This document shows, one piece after another, positions 32,624-41,620 of a stretch of DNA of 64,000 nt. The DNA is taken from assembly GCF_001424165.1 (NCBI RefSeq), contig NZ_LMOJ01000022.1:335882-399881 (forward strand), read 5' to 3'. The stretch is from Massilia sp. Leaf139 (lineage in GTDB: Bacteria; Pseudomonadota; Gammaproteobacteria; Burkholderiales; Burkholderiaceae_D). The translations under genes and the position numbers were made by a program. Positions within the stretch are counted from its first letter, which is position 1, and each line of letters starts with the position of its first letter. The notes beneath the pieces were generated by a model. It was not told the DNA's origin. It did no database searches and saw only the letters and a program-made list of their open reading frames with translations.

Positions 32624-33448
32624 ATGACGAACCTGAAGAAGCACCTTGCCCTGCTGGGCTTCCTGCTGGCCGCTGCCGCCAGCGCGGCGCCCGCGCTGGC
32701 GCAGCAGGCGATCCGCCTGTCGACCACCACCAGCACCGAGAACTCGGGCCTGCTGCAATACCTGCTGCCGAAGTTCGAAGCCAAAGCGAATGCCAAGGTC
32801 AAGGTGATCTCGGTCGGCACCGGCAAGGCGCTGGAGCTGGCCAAGAACGGCGACGTCGACGTCACGCTGGTGCATGCCCGCGCGTCCGAGGATCAGTTCG
32901 TCGCCGAGGGGCATGGCGTGAACCGCCGCGACGTGATGTACAACGACTTCATCATCGCCGGCCCGGAAAGCGACCCGGCCGGGATCAAGGGGAGTAAGGA
33001 TGTCCTGGCCGCGATGAAGAAGATCGCCGCCAGCGGGGCGAAATTCATCTCGCGCGGCGACAATTCCGGCACTGATCAGATGGAAAAGGCTTACTGGAAG
33101 CAGGTCGGCAGCCAGCCGCAGGGCGGCGCCTATGTCTCGGCCGGCCTGGGCATGGGCGAGGTGCTGAACATGGCCGCCGAGCTGCGCGGGTATACACTGA
33201 CCGACCGCGCCACCTACATCGCCTACCGCGCCAAGACCGGCTTGCAGATCGCGGTCGAGGGCGACCCGAAGATGTTCAACCCCTACGGCATCATCGCCGT
33301 CAATCCGCAGAAATCGAAAGACGTGAATTACAAGGGCGCGATGCAGTTGATCGAATGGATCACCTCGAGCGAAGGCCAGCAGCTGATCGCGGCCTTCAAG
33401 GTGGACGGCCGCCAGGTGTTCTTCCCTTCGGCCAGCACGGCCAGGTAA
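32624..33448 (+). CDS. tupA: TupA-like tungstate-binding periplasmic protein
   Basis: A signal peptide (LALLGFLLAAAASAAPALAQ) is followed by the LSTTTSTENSGLLQYLLP ligand motif of TupA proteins, then LELAKNGDVDVTLVHARASE, ISRGDNSGTDQMEKAYWKQV and MFNPYGIIAVNP. It should bind tungstate (or molybdate) in the periplasm for an ABC importer. tupB and tupC, which usually follow directly, are missing: the next 270 bases carry no supported gene and the next gene points the other way. 274 residues; start ATG 32624 with AAGGAACGAG in front. Confidence 0.9.
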   Translation: MTNLKKHLALLGFLLAAAASAAPALAQQAIRLSTTTSTENSGLLQYLLPKFEAKANAKVKVISVGTGKALELAKNGDVDVTLVHARASEDQFVAEGHGVNRRDVMYNDFIIAGPESDPAGIKGSKDVLAAMKKIAASGAKFISRGDNSGTDQMEKAYWKQVGSQPQGGAYVSAGLGMGEVLNMAAELRGYTLTDRATYIAYRAKTGLQIAVEGDPKMFNPYGIIAVNPQKSKDVNYKGAMQLIEWITSSEGQQLIAAFKVDGRQVFFPSASTAR

Positions 33449-33717
33449 GGCGCGGACCGGGGTGGCGGAATAGCACCGTTATCGATCCGGCTGCGCGGCT
33501 TTTTCTTCCTGGCCAAGGCTGGCGCCGGGCGCCGCTTGCCAGTCCCACAAGAACGGCGCGGTACTGGTCGAATTCCTGCGCGCTGCCGAGAGAGCCCGTA
33601 TCGAGCAGGGTGCCGACGGCAGTGCCGAGCGCGGTGCCAAGAAACGTCTTCATGGCGAGCTTTGAAAGTGGGCGACGGGAGGTGGCGCCCGCCATGTTGC
33701 GGCCGGAGCTATGCGAA

Positions 33718-34143
33718 TTAACTGGCTTGGCGCAACAAAGTCTGGAGATTGCAGTCGCGCTGCCAGTCGCGCCGCTCGGCGGTCGACTGGGCCAGGCGCG
33801 CGAGTTCTTCCGGCGCCAGTTCGGCCTGGGCCTGCACCAGGCGCTCGGCCAGCAGGGCGTCGGGCAGCATGGGGCCGAAAAAGGCGACGGTGTCGTCGCG
33901 CTGGAGCAGCAGGGTCGGAAAGTTGTCGACGTCGAGGTCGCCGACGACCTCGGCCTGGTCTTCGATGTCGATCCAGACGAAGGTCTTGTCCGGATGGCGC
34001 GCGGCCAGGGCGTCGAAGGCGGCGCGGTAGCCGCCGCAGGTGCCGCACCAGGCGGCGCACAGGCAGGCGACGATCCAGCGGCCATCTTCGAAGGAGGCGG
34101 CAAGCTGGTCGCGGTTGCTGGTGTCGAGTGTCAGGCTATGCAT
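33718..34143 (-). CDS. Thioredoxin-like protein with a CGTC active site
   Basis: 141 residues with WIVACLCAAWCGTCGGYRAA (active site WCGTC), VWIDIEDQAEVVGDLDVDNF and the cis-Pro in NFPTLLLQRDDTVAFFGPML. No signal peptide is seen, so it acts in the cytosol. It probably reduces or exchanges disulfides. It is divergent from tsaB. Region 33449-33717 next to it has no gene I can support. Confidence 0.85.
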   Translation of the reverse strand: MHSLTLDTSNRDQLAASFEDGRWIVACLCAAWCGTCGGYRAAFDALAARHPDKTFVWIDIEDQAEVVGDLDVDNFPTLLLQRDDTVAFFGPMLPDALLAERLVQAQAELAPEELARLAQSTAERRDWQRDCNLQTLLRQAS

Positions 34144-34222
34144 GGGCGGATTCTACCTTGCGGTGGCGTGGAAGGCCAAGGCGGCCATGGCCGGGCCCCT
34201 GCGCGTCGGGTTAAAATAGCGC

Positions 34223-34939
34223 ATGCCTATCATCCTTGCCATCGAAACCTCGTCCGAACTCGCCTCCTGCGCACTCCTGTGCGGCGACCATGTCCTCGCG
34301 CGCGAGTCCGGCGGCGTGCGCACCCATTCGCAATCCGTGCTGCCGATGGTGCAGGAACTGCTGGCCGAAGCGCGTCTGACGCTGGCCGATGTCGAGGGGA
34401 TCGCTTTCGGCGCCGGCCCCGGCTCGTTCACCGGCGTACGGACGGCCTGCGGCGTGGCCCAGGGCCTCGCCTTCGGCGCCGGCCTGCCGGTGCTGCCGCT
34501 GGTGACGCTCGAGGCGATGGCCGAGGCCTGCCGCGCCAAGACCGGTGCGACCGAGGTGCTGGCCGTGCTGGATGCGCGCATGAACGAAGTGTATTGGGCG
34601 CAGTATCGCTTCGACGGCGCCTGGCAAGTCGTGGCCGAGCCCGCCCTCTCCAGTCCCGAGGCGGTGCAGCCGCTGCCGGCTGATGGCCTTACCGCCTGCG
34701 GCAACGGCTTCGCCGCCTATCCGGACGCCTTTGCCGGCAAGGACTTCGCGGCTGGGGCGGACGCCGGCATCGTTCCGCATGCGCGCGAACTGGCGCGCAT
34801 CGGCGCGGCCGCGCTGGCCGCCGGACAGGGCGTGCCCGCCGCCCAGGCGCAGCCGCTCTACCTGCGCAACAAGGTGGCCTACACCAGCGCCGAGCGCCAG
34901 GTGATCAACGCCGCCAAGGCGGAGGGCAAGAGCGCATGA
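34223..34939 (+). CDS. tsaB: TsaB, tRNA threonylcarbamoyladenosine pathway protein
   Basis: 238 residues with ILAIETSSELASCAL at the N-terminus and AFGAGPGSFTGVRTACGVAQ, the TsaB core motif of this ASKHA-fold protein. TsaB partners TsaD and TsaE to put threonylcarbamoyl on A37 of tRNAs that read ANN codons. rimI follows with an ATGA overlap (34936-34939), a usual arrangement. A TAAAAT at 34212-34217, right before the ATG, may be part of its promoter. Confidence 0.95.
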   Translation: MPIILAIETSSELASCALLCGDHVLARESGGVRTHSQSVLPMVQELLAEARLTLADVEGIAFGAGPGSFTGVRTACGVAQGLAFGAGLPVLPLVTLEAMAEACRAKTGATEVLAVLDARMNEVYWAQYRFDGAWQVVAEPALSSPEAVQPLPADGLTACGNGFAAYPDAFAGKDFAAGADAGIVPHARELARIGAAALAAGQGVPAAQAQPLYLRNKVAYTSAERQVINAAKAEGKSA

Positions 34940-35418
34940 TGAGGGCGAGCAGCCTAGCCGATCCGGCGGCCGGCCTCGTGCTGGTGCCGATGACCATGGA
35001 CGACGTCGACGAAGTGTACGCGCTCGAATGCAGCGTGTTTCCACATCCGTGGAGCCGCGCCAATTTCAGCGATTCGATCAGCGCCGGCTACGACGCCTGG
35101 CTGCTGCGCAACTCCGCTGGCGAACTGGCCGGCTACTTCCTGCTGATGTATGCGCTCGACGAAGCCCACCTGCTCGACGTCGCCGTCGCCGGCAGCCGCC
35201 AGGGCACCGGTCTCGGACGCTATCTGCTCGACACCCTGTGTGCGCGGGCCAAGGAGAGGGGCGCCGCATCGGTGCTGCTGGAAGTGCGGCCCTCGAACGA
35301 ACGGGCCCTGGCCGTCTACCGCCGCTTCGGCTTCGCCGAGATCGGGCGGCGCAAGGGCTATTATCCAGCCCATGAGGGCAAGCGCGAGGACGCCATCGTG
35401 ATGAGGCATGCGGTATGA
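34936..35418 (+). CDS. rimI: RimI-like ribosomal protein S18 N-acetyltransferase
   Basis: 160 residues of GNAT fold, with VYALECSVFPHPWSRANF, LLDVAVAGSRQGTGLGRYLL (acetyl-CoA loop QGTGLG) and VLLEVRPSNERALAVYRRFG typical of RimI. It acetylates the N-terminal alanine of S18. The start ATG 34936 overlaps the tsaB stop. Its end overlaps the start of the glycosylase gene by four bases. Confidence 0.93.
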   Translation: MMRASSLADPAAGLVLVPMTMDDVDEVYALECSVFPHPWSRANFSDSISAGYDAWLLRNSAGELAGYFLLMYALDEAHLLDVAVAGSRQGTGLGRYLLDTLCARAKERGAASVLLEVRPSNERALAVYRRFGFAEIGRRKGYYPAHEGKREDAIVMRHAV

Positions 35419-36308
35419 ACATGAGATCGAGCCAATCGAGCGAGCGCGACGAAGTATTCCTGGCCGAGATGGGCATCACGCCGCTGTGGCGTTTGCGGCG
35501 CGAGCCGGAAGCCGAGGTGCAGCCCGAGGAGGCGCTGGCCGTGGAGCCGGTGGCCGAAGCGAAGGCCGAGACGACCCGTGCGGCGGCCCCGGCCTTCGTG
35601 CCGCCGCCGCCGCGCGATCCGGCCTGGGGCGAGATCCCGATGACCTCGGCGCCGGCGCCGGCCGCCTGGGCGCCACCGCCGGCGCCCGTCGAGGAGGAGG
35701 CAGGCGACAGCCTCGAGGCCATCGCCGCCATGGACTGGGACGCGCTGCGCACCGCGATCGCGCGCTGCACGCGCTGCAGCGACTGCGCGGGACGCAAGCC
35801 CGTGTACGGCGCCGGCGCCCGACCCGGAACAGCGCGCTGGTTCGTCGCGGCCGGCGCCAGCAGCGCGGCCGACGAGGCGGCGGGGACGCCGCTGGCGGGC
35901 GAGGCCGGCCAGCTCCTGGATAACATGCTGGCTGCCGTCGGCCGCTCGCGCGCCGAGGACGTCTACGTGACCAATCTGGTGAAATGCCGGCCGCTGAGCG
36001 CGAACGGCGGCGACCGCGCACCCACGGCCGAGGAAGCGGCGGCCTGCCGTCCCTTCGTCGAGCGCGAGCTGGTGCTGAGCGGCGCCGGCGTCGTCCTGAC
36101 CCTGGGCCAGATCGCCGCCAACGGCTTGCTCGGCAAGGCGCTGCAGGAGCCGCTGGCCGGTTCGCGCGGCGCGGCGCATGCCGTCGGCGGCGTGCCCCTG
36201 GTGGCGACCCTGCACCCTGGCGAGCTGCTGCGCCGCGGCGGCGACAAGGCCCTGGCCTGGGCCGATCTGTGCCGGGCGCGAAGTCTCCATGCAGGACGCG
36301 CGCGCTAG
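35415..36308 (+). CDS. Family-4 uracil-DNA glycosylase-like protein with altered active-site motif
   Basis: 297 residues. The first 115 are an acidic, Pro/Ala-rich tail without clear fold. The fold starts at ARCTRCSDCAGR (Cys cluster of the 4Fe-4S site), with VTNLVKCRPLSANG and PTAEEAAACRPFVERELVLS further on and HPGELLRR near the end. In normal family-4 enzymes the first motif is GEAPG; here it reads AAGASSAAD after WFV, so the catalytic Glu is gone. AGQLLDNML and CRP are kept. The protein is probably impaired or has changed specificity. Its end overlaps the DUF1853 gene by 20 bases. Confidence 0.85.
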   Translation: MNMRSSQSSERDEVFLAEMGITPLWRLRREPEAEVQPEEALAVEPVAEAKAETTRAAAPAFVPPPPRDPAWGEIPMTSAPAPAAWAPPPAPVEEEAGDSLEAIAAMDWDALRTAIARCTRCSDCAGRKPVYGAGARPGTARWFVAAGASSAADEAAGTPLAGEAGQLLDNMLAAVGRSRAEDVYVTNLVKCRPLSANGGDRAPTAEEAAACRPFVERELVLSGAGVVLTLGQIAANGLLGKALQEPLAGSRGAAHAVGGVPLVATLHPGELLRRGGDKALAWADLCRARSLHAGRAR

Positions 36309-37257
36309 TTACCAGCTCGCCTTCCACCGCCGCTGGGGCCACCTGCGGCGCGCGCGGGTGCGCGCCCTGGCCTGGCTGCTCGATTCGCCCGACCTGCTCG
36401 ACGCGAGCGCGCCGCACTGGCAGGGCCGCATCGCCTCCACCGGCCCGGTCACGCTTGACGTCGACCGCTGGCTGCGCGCGCTCGACCACGACCCGGCGCG
36501 CCTCGACGCCGCCCTCGGCCCGCGCGTCTACACGCGCCTCGGCCTGTATGCCGAAAAGCTGATGGCCTTTTATTTCCAAGAGCAGGGCCGGCTGGTGGCG
36601 CACGGCCTGCAGATCCGCGCCAACCGCAACGACACCGTCGGCGAGTTCGACTTCCTGCTCGAGGCCGGCCCCGAAGCCCTCGAACACATCGAATTCGCCA
36701 CCAAGTTCTACCTGCTGCAGGGCGAGGCCGGCCAGGAATTCGACGCCTTGGTCGGGCCGAACCTGGCCGACAGCCTGGGCGCCAAGATGCGCAAGATCTT
36801 CGGACGCCAGCTGGAACTGGGCGCCCATCCTGCCGCCCAGCCCCTGCTGCCGCGTCCGGTAACGCTGGCGCGCGCGCTGGTCAAGGGCTGGCTGTTCTAT
36901 CCCGCCGGCAGCTGGCCGGCGATGAGCGGCATCACCGCCGGCCACTGCCGCGGCTTCTGGTGCGCGCTGGGCGAACTCGATACCCTTGGCGCCGGCGCCT
37001 TCGTCGTTCTGCCCAAGCTGCAATGGCTGGCGCCTTTCCGTACCACACAGGAGACCGCAACCTTCACCAGCGCCGCGCTGCATGCCGAGCTGGAAGCGCA
37101 GTTCGAGACAAACGCCTCGCCGGTGCTGGTGGCCGTGGTGCGTGCGACGCCGGGTCTGGTGGAAGAGGTCGAGCGCGGCTTCATCGTACCCAACGATTGG
37201 CGCGTTCGCGCCGAAGCGAGAGCCGCCAAGGACAATATGCGAAATATTGTTTGGTAA
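36289..37257 (+). CDS. DUF1853 family protein
   Basis: 322 residues with LGLYAEKLMAFYFQEQGRLV, NDTVGEFDFLLE and the family motif LEHIEFATKFYLLQGEAGQE, then VGPNLADSLGAKMRKIFGRQ. DUF1853 is a proteobacterial family of unknown function that has a nuclease-like look (E/D-D-E-K pattern: GEFDFLLE, EFATKFY). The start ATG 36289 lies within the end of the UDG-like gene, so it may be a DNA-repair linked protein, by context only. Confidence 0.85.
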   Translation: MQDARASYQLAFHRRWGHLRRARVRALAWLLDSPDLLDASAPHWQGRIASTGPVTLDVDRWLRALDHDPARLDAALGPRVYTRLGLYAEKLMAFYFQEQGRLVAHGLQIRANRNDTVGEFDFLLEAGPEALEHIEFATKFYLLQGEAGQEFDALVGPNLADSLGAKMRKIFGRQLELGAHPAAQPLLPRPVTLARALVKGWLFYPAGSWPAMSGITAGHCRGFWCALGELDTLGAGAFVVLPKLQWLAPFRTTQETATFTSAALHAELEAQFETNASPVLVAVVRATPGLVEEVERGFIVPNDWRVRAEARAAKDNMRNIVW

Positions 37258-37310
37258 TTATTAAATAATTACAAACATTATTTGCATGGCGGGTGGTGGT
37301 GTAAGCTGGG

Positions 37311-37328
37311 TTGGGCACCCGTGCCCAC
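37311..37328. terminator. Hairpin between convergent DUF1853 and lplT genes
   Basis: TGGGCAC (37312-37318) pairs with GTGCCCA (37321-37327); flanking GGGT/ACCC extends it imperfectly. It is 8 bases beyond the lplT stop, on a GC-rich island inside a sequence otherwise rich in A and T (37258-37290). There is no T-run on the lplT side; it may end both transcripts. Confidence 0.45.
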
Positions 37329-37335
37329 CCCAGGA

Positions 37336-38598
37336 TTAATGTTTGTGCTCGCCAATCAAGGCCAGCGAATCATGCTGCGCCTGATTGCGCTGGTGCTTGC
37401 GCATGATGAGGTAGGTAATCCCCGCGATCGACAGCCCGAACAGCACGATGATGATGTTCAGATCCAGGTTCAGTGTGATCATGATCGCGTACAGCGCCAG
37501 CATGGTCAGGATCGACAGGTTCTCGTTGAAGTTCTGCACCGCGATCGAGTGGCCGGCGCTCATCAGGACGTGGCCGCGGTGCTGCAGCAGCGCGTTCATC
37601 GGCACGACGAAGAAGCCCGACAGGAAGCCGATCAGCGCCAGGAGCGGGTAGGCGATGATGACCTCGTGGACGAATACCATCACGGTGACGACCAGGCCCA
37701 TGAAGACGCCCATCGGGATGACGGTCAGCGATTTGCGCAGCGGGATGATTTTCGCCGCCAGCGCCGCGCCGACCGCCACGCCGATGGCAACCACGCCGAT
37801 CAGGCTCGTGGCTTTATCGAGCGGCATGTTCAGCGAGCGCTCGGCCCATTTCAGCACGATCAGCTGCAGGGTCGCGCCGGCGCCCCAGAACAGGGTGGTG
37901 ACGGCCAGCGAGATCTGGCCCAGCTTGTCTTTCCAGAGCGTGGCCGAGCAGTTGGCGAAGTCGGCGATCAGCTTGGCCGGATTGCGTTCCTGGTGCTCGT
38001 AGCGGGCGCCGGTGTCCGGGATGCGCAGGTTGAACAGGGTGGCCAGCACGTAGATGCCGGCCACGACGGCCATCGCCGCCTCGCTGGTGGTGTCGATGCC
38101 CGTCTCGATGAGGGGGAAGTCGACGCCGAGCAGCAGGGCCGAGCCCTTGGCGCTGACCAGCGCGCCGCCCATCACGGTGCCGAAGATGATCGACATCACG
38201 GTCAGGCCCTCGATCCAGCCATTGGCGGCGACGAGCTTTTCCGGCGGCAGCAGTTCGGTCAGGATGCCGTACTTGGCCGGCGAATACACGGCTGCGCCGA
38301 AGCCGACCACGGCATAGGCCAGCAGCGGGTGCACGGTCAGGAACATCAGGCCGCAGCCGAACACCTTGATCAGGTTGGCGATGAACATGACGCGCCCCTT
38401 CGGGAGCGAATCGGCGAAGGCGCCGACAAAGGCGGCCAGCAGCACGTAGAACAGGACGAATGAAAGCTTGAGCAGCGGCGTCAGCGACGCCGGCGCGTTC
38501 ATCGACACCAGAATGTCAATGGCGACAAAGAGCAGCGCATTGTCTGCCAGCGACGAGAAAAACTGCGCCGCCATAATGGTGTAGAAACCACGATTCAT
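37336..38598 (-). CDS. lplT: Lysophospholipid transporter LplT
   Basis: 420 residues with 11-12 membrane segments of the major facilitator superfamily; FFSSLADNALLFVAIDIL, ADSLPKGRVMFIANLIKVFG and PAKYGILTELLPPEKLVAAN are typical of LplT. It flips lysophospholipids across the inner membrane, normally with the acyltransferase Aas, which is not adjacent here. Start ATG 38598; divergent from alr with 139 bases between. Confidence 0.92.
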   Translation of the reverse strand: MNRGFYTIMAAQFFSSLADNALLFVAIDILVSMNAPASLTPLLKLSFVLFYVLLAAFVGAFADSLPKGRVMFIANLIKVFGCGLMFLTVHPLLAYAVVGFGAAVYSPAKYGILTELLPPEKLVAANGWIEGLTVMSIIFGTVMGGALVSAKGSALLLGVDFPLIETGIDTTSEAAMAVVAGIYVLATLFNLRIPDTGARYEHQERNPAKLIADFANCSATLWKDKLGQISLAVTTLFWGAGATLQLIVLKWAERSLNMPLDKATSLIGVVAIGVAVGAALAAKIIPLRKSLTVIPMGVFMGLVVTVMVFVHEVIIAYPLLALIGFLSGFFVVPMNALLQHRGHVLMSAGHSIAVQNFNENLSILTMLALYAIMITLNLDLNIIIVLFGLSIAGITYLIMRKHQRNQAQHDSLALIGEHKH

Positions 38599-38737
38599 TC
38601 GGAGTGGGTCAGAAAACGTAAGTGAGTTGCTTTATACCATGAAAGAACGGCATGCCAAAGAAGCGGACGGGCGGGAAGCCTGCCCATCCAGTAAAATAGA
38701 ACCCTTCACCTAAACGCTTTTTTCCAGATCACGCCCC

Positions 38738-39847
38738 ATGCCACGCCCGCTCTGCGCCACCATCCACCTCGATTCGATGCAGCATAACCTTGCCCGCGCA
38801 CGCAGCTGTGCGCCGGAGGCCAAAGTCTGGGCCGTCGTCAAGGCCAACGCCTATGGCCACGGCCTCGAGCGCGGCATGAAAGGCTTCGCACTGGCCGACG
38901 GACTGGCGCTGATCGAAACGGAAAACGCGCTGCGCCTGCGCGAACTGGGCTGGATCAAGCCGATCCTGCTGCTCGAAGGGATCTTCGACGCGGGCGACGT
39001 GGCCCTGCTGGCCGAGCACAATATCAACAGCACCGTGCACTGCCTCGAGCAGATCAAGATTCTCGAATACACCCAGCTCTACCGGCCGATCGACGTCCAC
39101 CTGAAAATGAACACGGGGATGAACCGGCTCGGCTTCAAGCCCGAGGAATACGCGGCCGCCTACAAACGCCTGCGCGCGATTCCCGGCATCCGCAACATCA
39201 CCCTGATGACCCACTTCGCCAATGCCGACGAACTCGAGCATCCGCGCCTGGCCGTGACCGAGCAGGTGGAGCGCTTCCAGCAGGGCGCCGAAGGTCTCGA
39301 GGGCGAACGCAGCCTGTCCAATTCGGGCGGCGTGCTGCACCAGGCGGTGCTGCAGGCCGAATTGCAGAACGACTGGGTACGTCCCGGCATCATGCTCTAC
39401 GGCGGCACGCCCGGCGGCGGCCGCACCGCGCACGACTTCGGCCTGCGCCCGACCATGACCCTGAGCTCCGAGATCATCGCCATCCAGCAGCTGGCGGCCG
39501 GAGACACCGTCGGCTACGGCAGCCGTTTCGAGGCGCCCGGGCCGATGCAGGTCGGCGTCGTCGCCTGCGGCTATGCCGACGGCTATCCGCGCCACGCGCC
39601 GCACGGCACGCCGGTGATCGTCGACGGCGTGCGCACCTCGGTCATCGGGCGCGTCTCGATGGACATGATGACGGTCGACCTGACGCCGATCCCGAATGCG
39701 CGCGTGGGCAGCAAGGTGACTTTGTGGGGCGACGGCTTGCCGATCGACGAAGTCGCCACCATGTCCGGTACCATCGGGTACGAATTGATGTGCGCACTCG
39801 CGCCGCGCGTACGCGTTACGGAAGGACGGTTAGGAACCCATGGCTAA
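38738..39847 (+). CDS. alr: Alanine racemase
   Basis: 369 residues. The PLP lysine lies in VWAVVKANAYGHGLERGMKG, the C-terminal catalytic Tyr is in DTVGYGSRFEAPGP, and CGYADGYPR plus GRVSMDMMTVDL are conserved. It makes D-alanine for peptidoglycan. radA starts eight bases before its stop, a common betaproteobacterial order. Confidence 0.97.
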   Translation: MPRPLCATIHLDSMQHNLARARSCAPEAKVWAVVKANAYGHGLERGMKGFALADGLALIETENALRLRELGWIKPILLLEGIFDAGDVALLAEHNINSTVHCLEQIKILEYTQLYRPIDVHLKMNTGMNRLGFKPEEYAAAYKRLRAIPGIRNITLMTHFANADELEHPRLAVTEQVERFQQGAEGLEGERSLSNSGGVLHQAVLQAELQNDWVRPGIMLYGGTPGGGRTAHDFGLRPTMTLSSEIIAIQQLAAGDTVGYGSRFEAPGPMQVGVVACGYADGYPRHAPHGTPVIVDGVRTSVIGRVSMDMMTVDLTPIPNARVGSKVTLWGDGLPIDEVATMSGTIGYELMCALAPRVRVTEGRLGTHG

Positions 39848-41219
39848 GGCTAAAACCCAGTTCGTCTGCAGCGAATGCGGCAGCGTCACCAGCCGCTGGA
39901 CGGGCCAGTGCGCCGACTGCAAGGCCTGGAACACGATGGTCGAGCAGACCGTCGACACGGGCGGCGTCAACCGCATGTCGCAGACGGTCAACCACAAGGC
40001 GCTGGCGCAGACGGCCCCGGTGCTGTCGCTGGCCGACATCGAGGCCGTCGACGTGCCGCGCTTCGGCACCGGCATCGAGGAATTCGACCGGGTGCTGGGC
40101 GGCGGCCTGGTCGCGGGGGGCGTGGTGCTGATCGGCGGCGATCCCGGCATCGGCAAGTCGACCCTGCTGCTGCAGGCGCTGGCGAACCTCGCCGCCACCC
40201 GCAGCACTTTATATGTGAGCGGCGAGGAGTCCGGCGCCCAGATCGCGCTGCGCGCGCGCCGCCTGCAGGTCGAAGCGAAAGACCTCAAACTGCAGGCCGA
40301 GATCCAGCTCGAGAAAATCCTCGGCACGCTGGCGGATTTGAAGCCGGAAGTGGCGGTGATCGACTCGATCCAGACCCTGTATTCGGACGCGCTCACGGCC
40401 GCGCCGGGTTCGGTGTCGCAGGTGCGGGAATGCGCGGCGCAACTGACGCGCGTGGCCAAGCAGACCGGCGTGACCATCATCCTGGTCGGCCACGTGACGA
40501 AAGAGGGCGCGCTGGCCGGCCCGCGCGTGCTCGAGCACATCGTCGACACCGTGCTGTATTTCGAAGGCGATACCCAGTCGAGCTTCCGCCTGGTGCGCGC
40601 CATCAAGAACCGCTTCGGCGCGGTGAACGAACTGGGCGTGTTCGCGATGACGGAAAAGGGCCTAAAGGGCGTCTCGAATCCCTCGGCGCTGTTCCTGTCC
40701 CAGCACGACAACCAGGTGCCCGGCTCCTGCGTCATGGTGACCCAGGAAGGCACGCGCCCGCTCCTGGTCGAGATCCAGGCCCTGGTCGACGCCAGCCACC
40801 TGCCGAACGCGCGCCGCCTGTCGGTCGGCCTGGAGCAGAACCGCTTGGCCATGCTGCTGGCTGTGCTGCACCGGCACGCGGGCATTGCCGCCTTCGACCA
40901 GGACGTGTTCATCAACGCGGTCGGCGGCGTCAAGATTGCCGAACCGGCGGCCGACCTCGCGGTGCTCCTGGCGATCAATTCCTCGATGCGCAACAAGGCG
41001 CTGCCGCGCGGGCTGGTGGTGTTCGGGGAAGTGGGCCTGGCCGGCGAGATCCGCCCGGCGCCGCGCGGCCAGGAACGTCTTAAGGAAGCGGCCAAGCTGG
41101 GCTTTTCGATCGCGCTGATCCCGAAGGGGAATACGCCGAAGGGGAAGATCGAGGGGATGAACATCATCGCGGTCGAACGGATCGACCAGGCGTTCACCAA
41201 ACTGCGCGAGCTCGACTGA
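39840..41219 (+). CDS. radA: DNA repair protein RadA
   Basis: 459 residues. The N-terminal zinc finger is CSECGSVTSRWTGQCADC, the ATPase P-loop is GGDPGIGKSTLLLQAL, and the RadA-specific KNRFG motif is in AIKNRFGAVNELGVFAM. A Lon-like C-terminal domain ends with FTKLRELD. It speeds branch migration in recombination. Start ATG 39840 overlaps alr by eight bases. Confidence 0.97.
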   Translation: MAKAKTQFVCSECGSVTSRWTGQCADCKAWNTMVEQTVDTGGVNRMSQTVNHKALAQTAPVLSLADIEAVDVPRFGTGIEEFDRVLGGGLVAGGVVLIGGDPGIGKSTLLLQALANLAATRSTLYVSGEESGAQIALRARRLQVEAKDLKLQAEIQLEKILGTLADLKPEVAVIDSIQTLYSDALTAAPGSVSQVRECAAQLTRVAKQTGVTIILVGHVTKEGALAGPRVLEHIVDTVLYFEGDTQSSFRLVRAIKNRFGAVNELGVFAMTEKGLKGVSNPSALFLSQHDNQVPGSCVMVTQEGTRPLLVEIQALVDASHLPNARRLSVGLEQNRLAMLLAVLHRHAGIAAFDQDVFINAVGGVKIAEPAADLAVLLAINSSMRNKALPRGLVVFGEVGLAGEIRPAPRGQERLKEAAKLGFSIALIPKGNTPKGKIEGMNIIAVERIDQAFTKLRELD

Positions 41220-41245
41220 GCGCCACCAGCTTTAGCTATCTTGCA

Positions 41246-41251
41246 TATAAT
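41246..41251 (+). promoter_or_regulatory. Consensus -10 ahead of the PilZ gene
   Basis: TATAAT lies about 33 bases before the GTG chosen as start of the PilZ gene; no -35 hexamer of quality is found. The position makes any start codon at 41251 impossible and supports GTG 41284. Confidence 0.5.
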
Positions 41252-41283
41252 TGCGGCCTGAACTTTTCAACCCTGGCCCCACC

Positions 41284-41604
41284 GTGCAAGCTGAACAAAG
41301 GCAGTCGCCGCGCAAGATCCTCAAAACCCGCATCATGCTCGCGCTGGAGGGCACGCCTCCGGTCATGGGGCGCACGACCGACCTCAGCGCCAACGGCGTC
41401 AGCGTCAACCTGGCGCAGCCGGTGGCGGCCGGGCAGGGCGTGCAACTGCGCTTCGACCTGCTGGTCGAGGGCAAGCTCGTGCCCATCCACGCCAAGGCGC
41501 GCACCCAGTACTGCATCCTCAGCAATGGCGAATTCAAGGTCGGCCTGCAATTCCTGAACCTGGATCTCGGCGCGATGACGGCGCTGTCGCGCTTCCTGCG
41601 CTAG
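41284..41604 (+). CDS. PilZ domain c-di-GMP receptor protein
   Basis: 106 residues with RQSPR (RxxxR motif) and TDLSANGVSVNL (D/NxSxxG motif), the two c-di-GMP contact motifs of PilZ. The start is a GTG at 41284, chosen because the frame's earlier TTG overlaps the promoter. It is a single-domain protein probably relaying c-di-GMP levels from the four GGDEF proteins in this window. It is next to radA on the same strand but has its own -10. Confidence 0.87.
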   Translation: MQAEQRQSPRKILKTRIMLALEGTPPVMGRTTDLSANGVSVNLAQPVAAGQGVQLRFDLLVEGKLVPIHAKARTQYCILSNGEFKVGLQFLNLDLGAMTALSRFLR

Positions 41605-41620
41605 GCGGCGGACGCAGCGC

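Noticed and set aside
33396..33652. Minus-strand frame starting MKTFLGTALGTAVGTLLDTG between tupA and the thioredoxin-like gene
   Set aside because: No ribosome binding site, the frame runs into the tupA end, and there is no recognisable domain; at most a degraded remnant.
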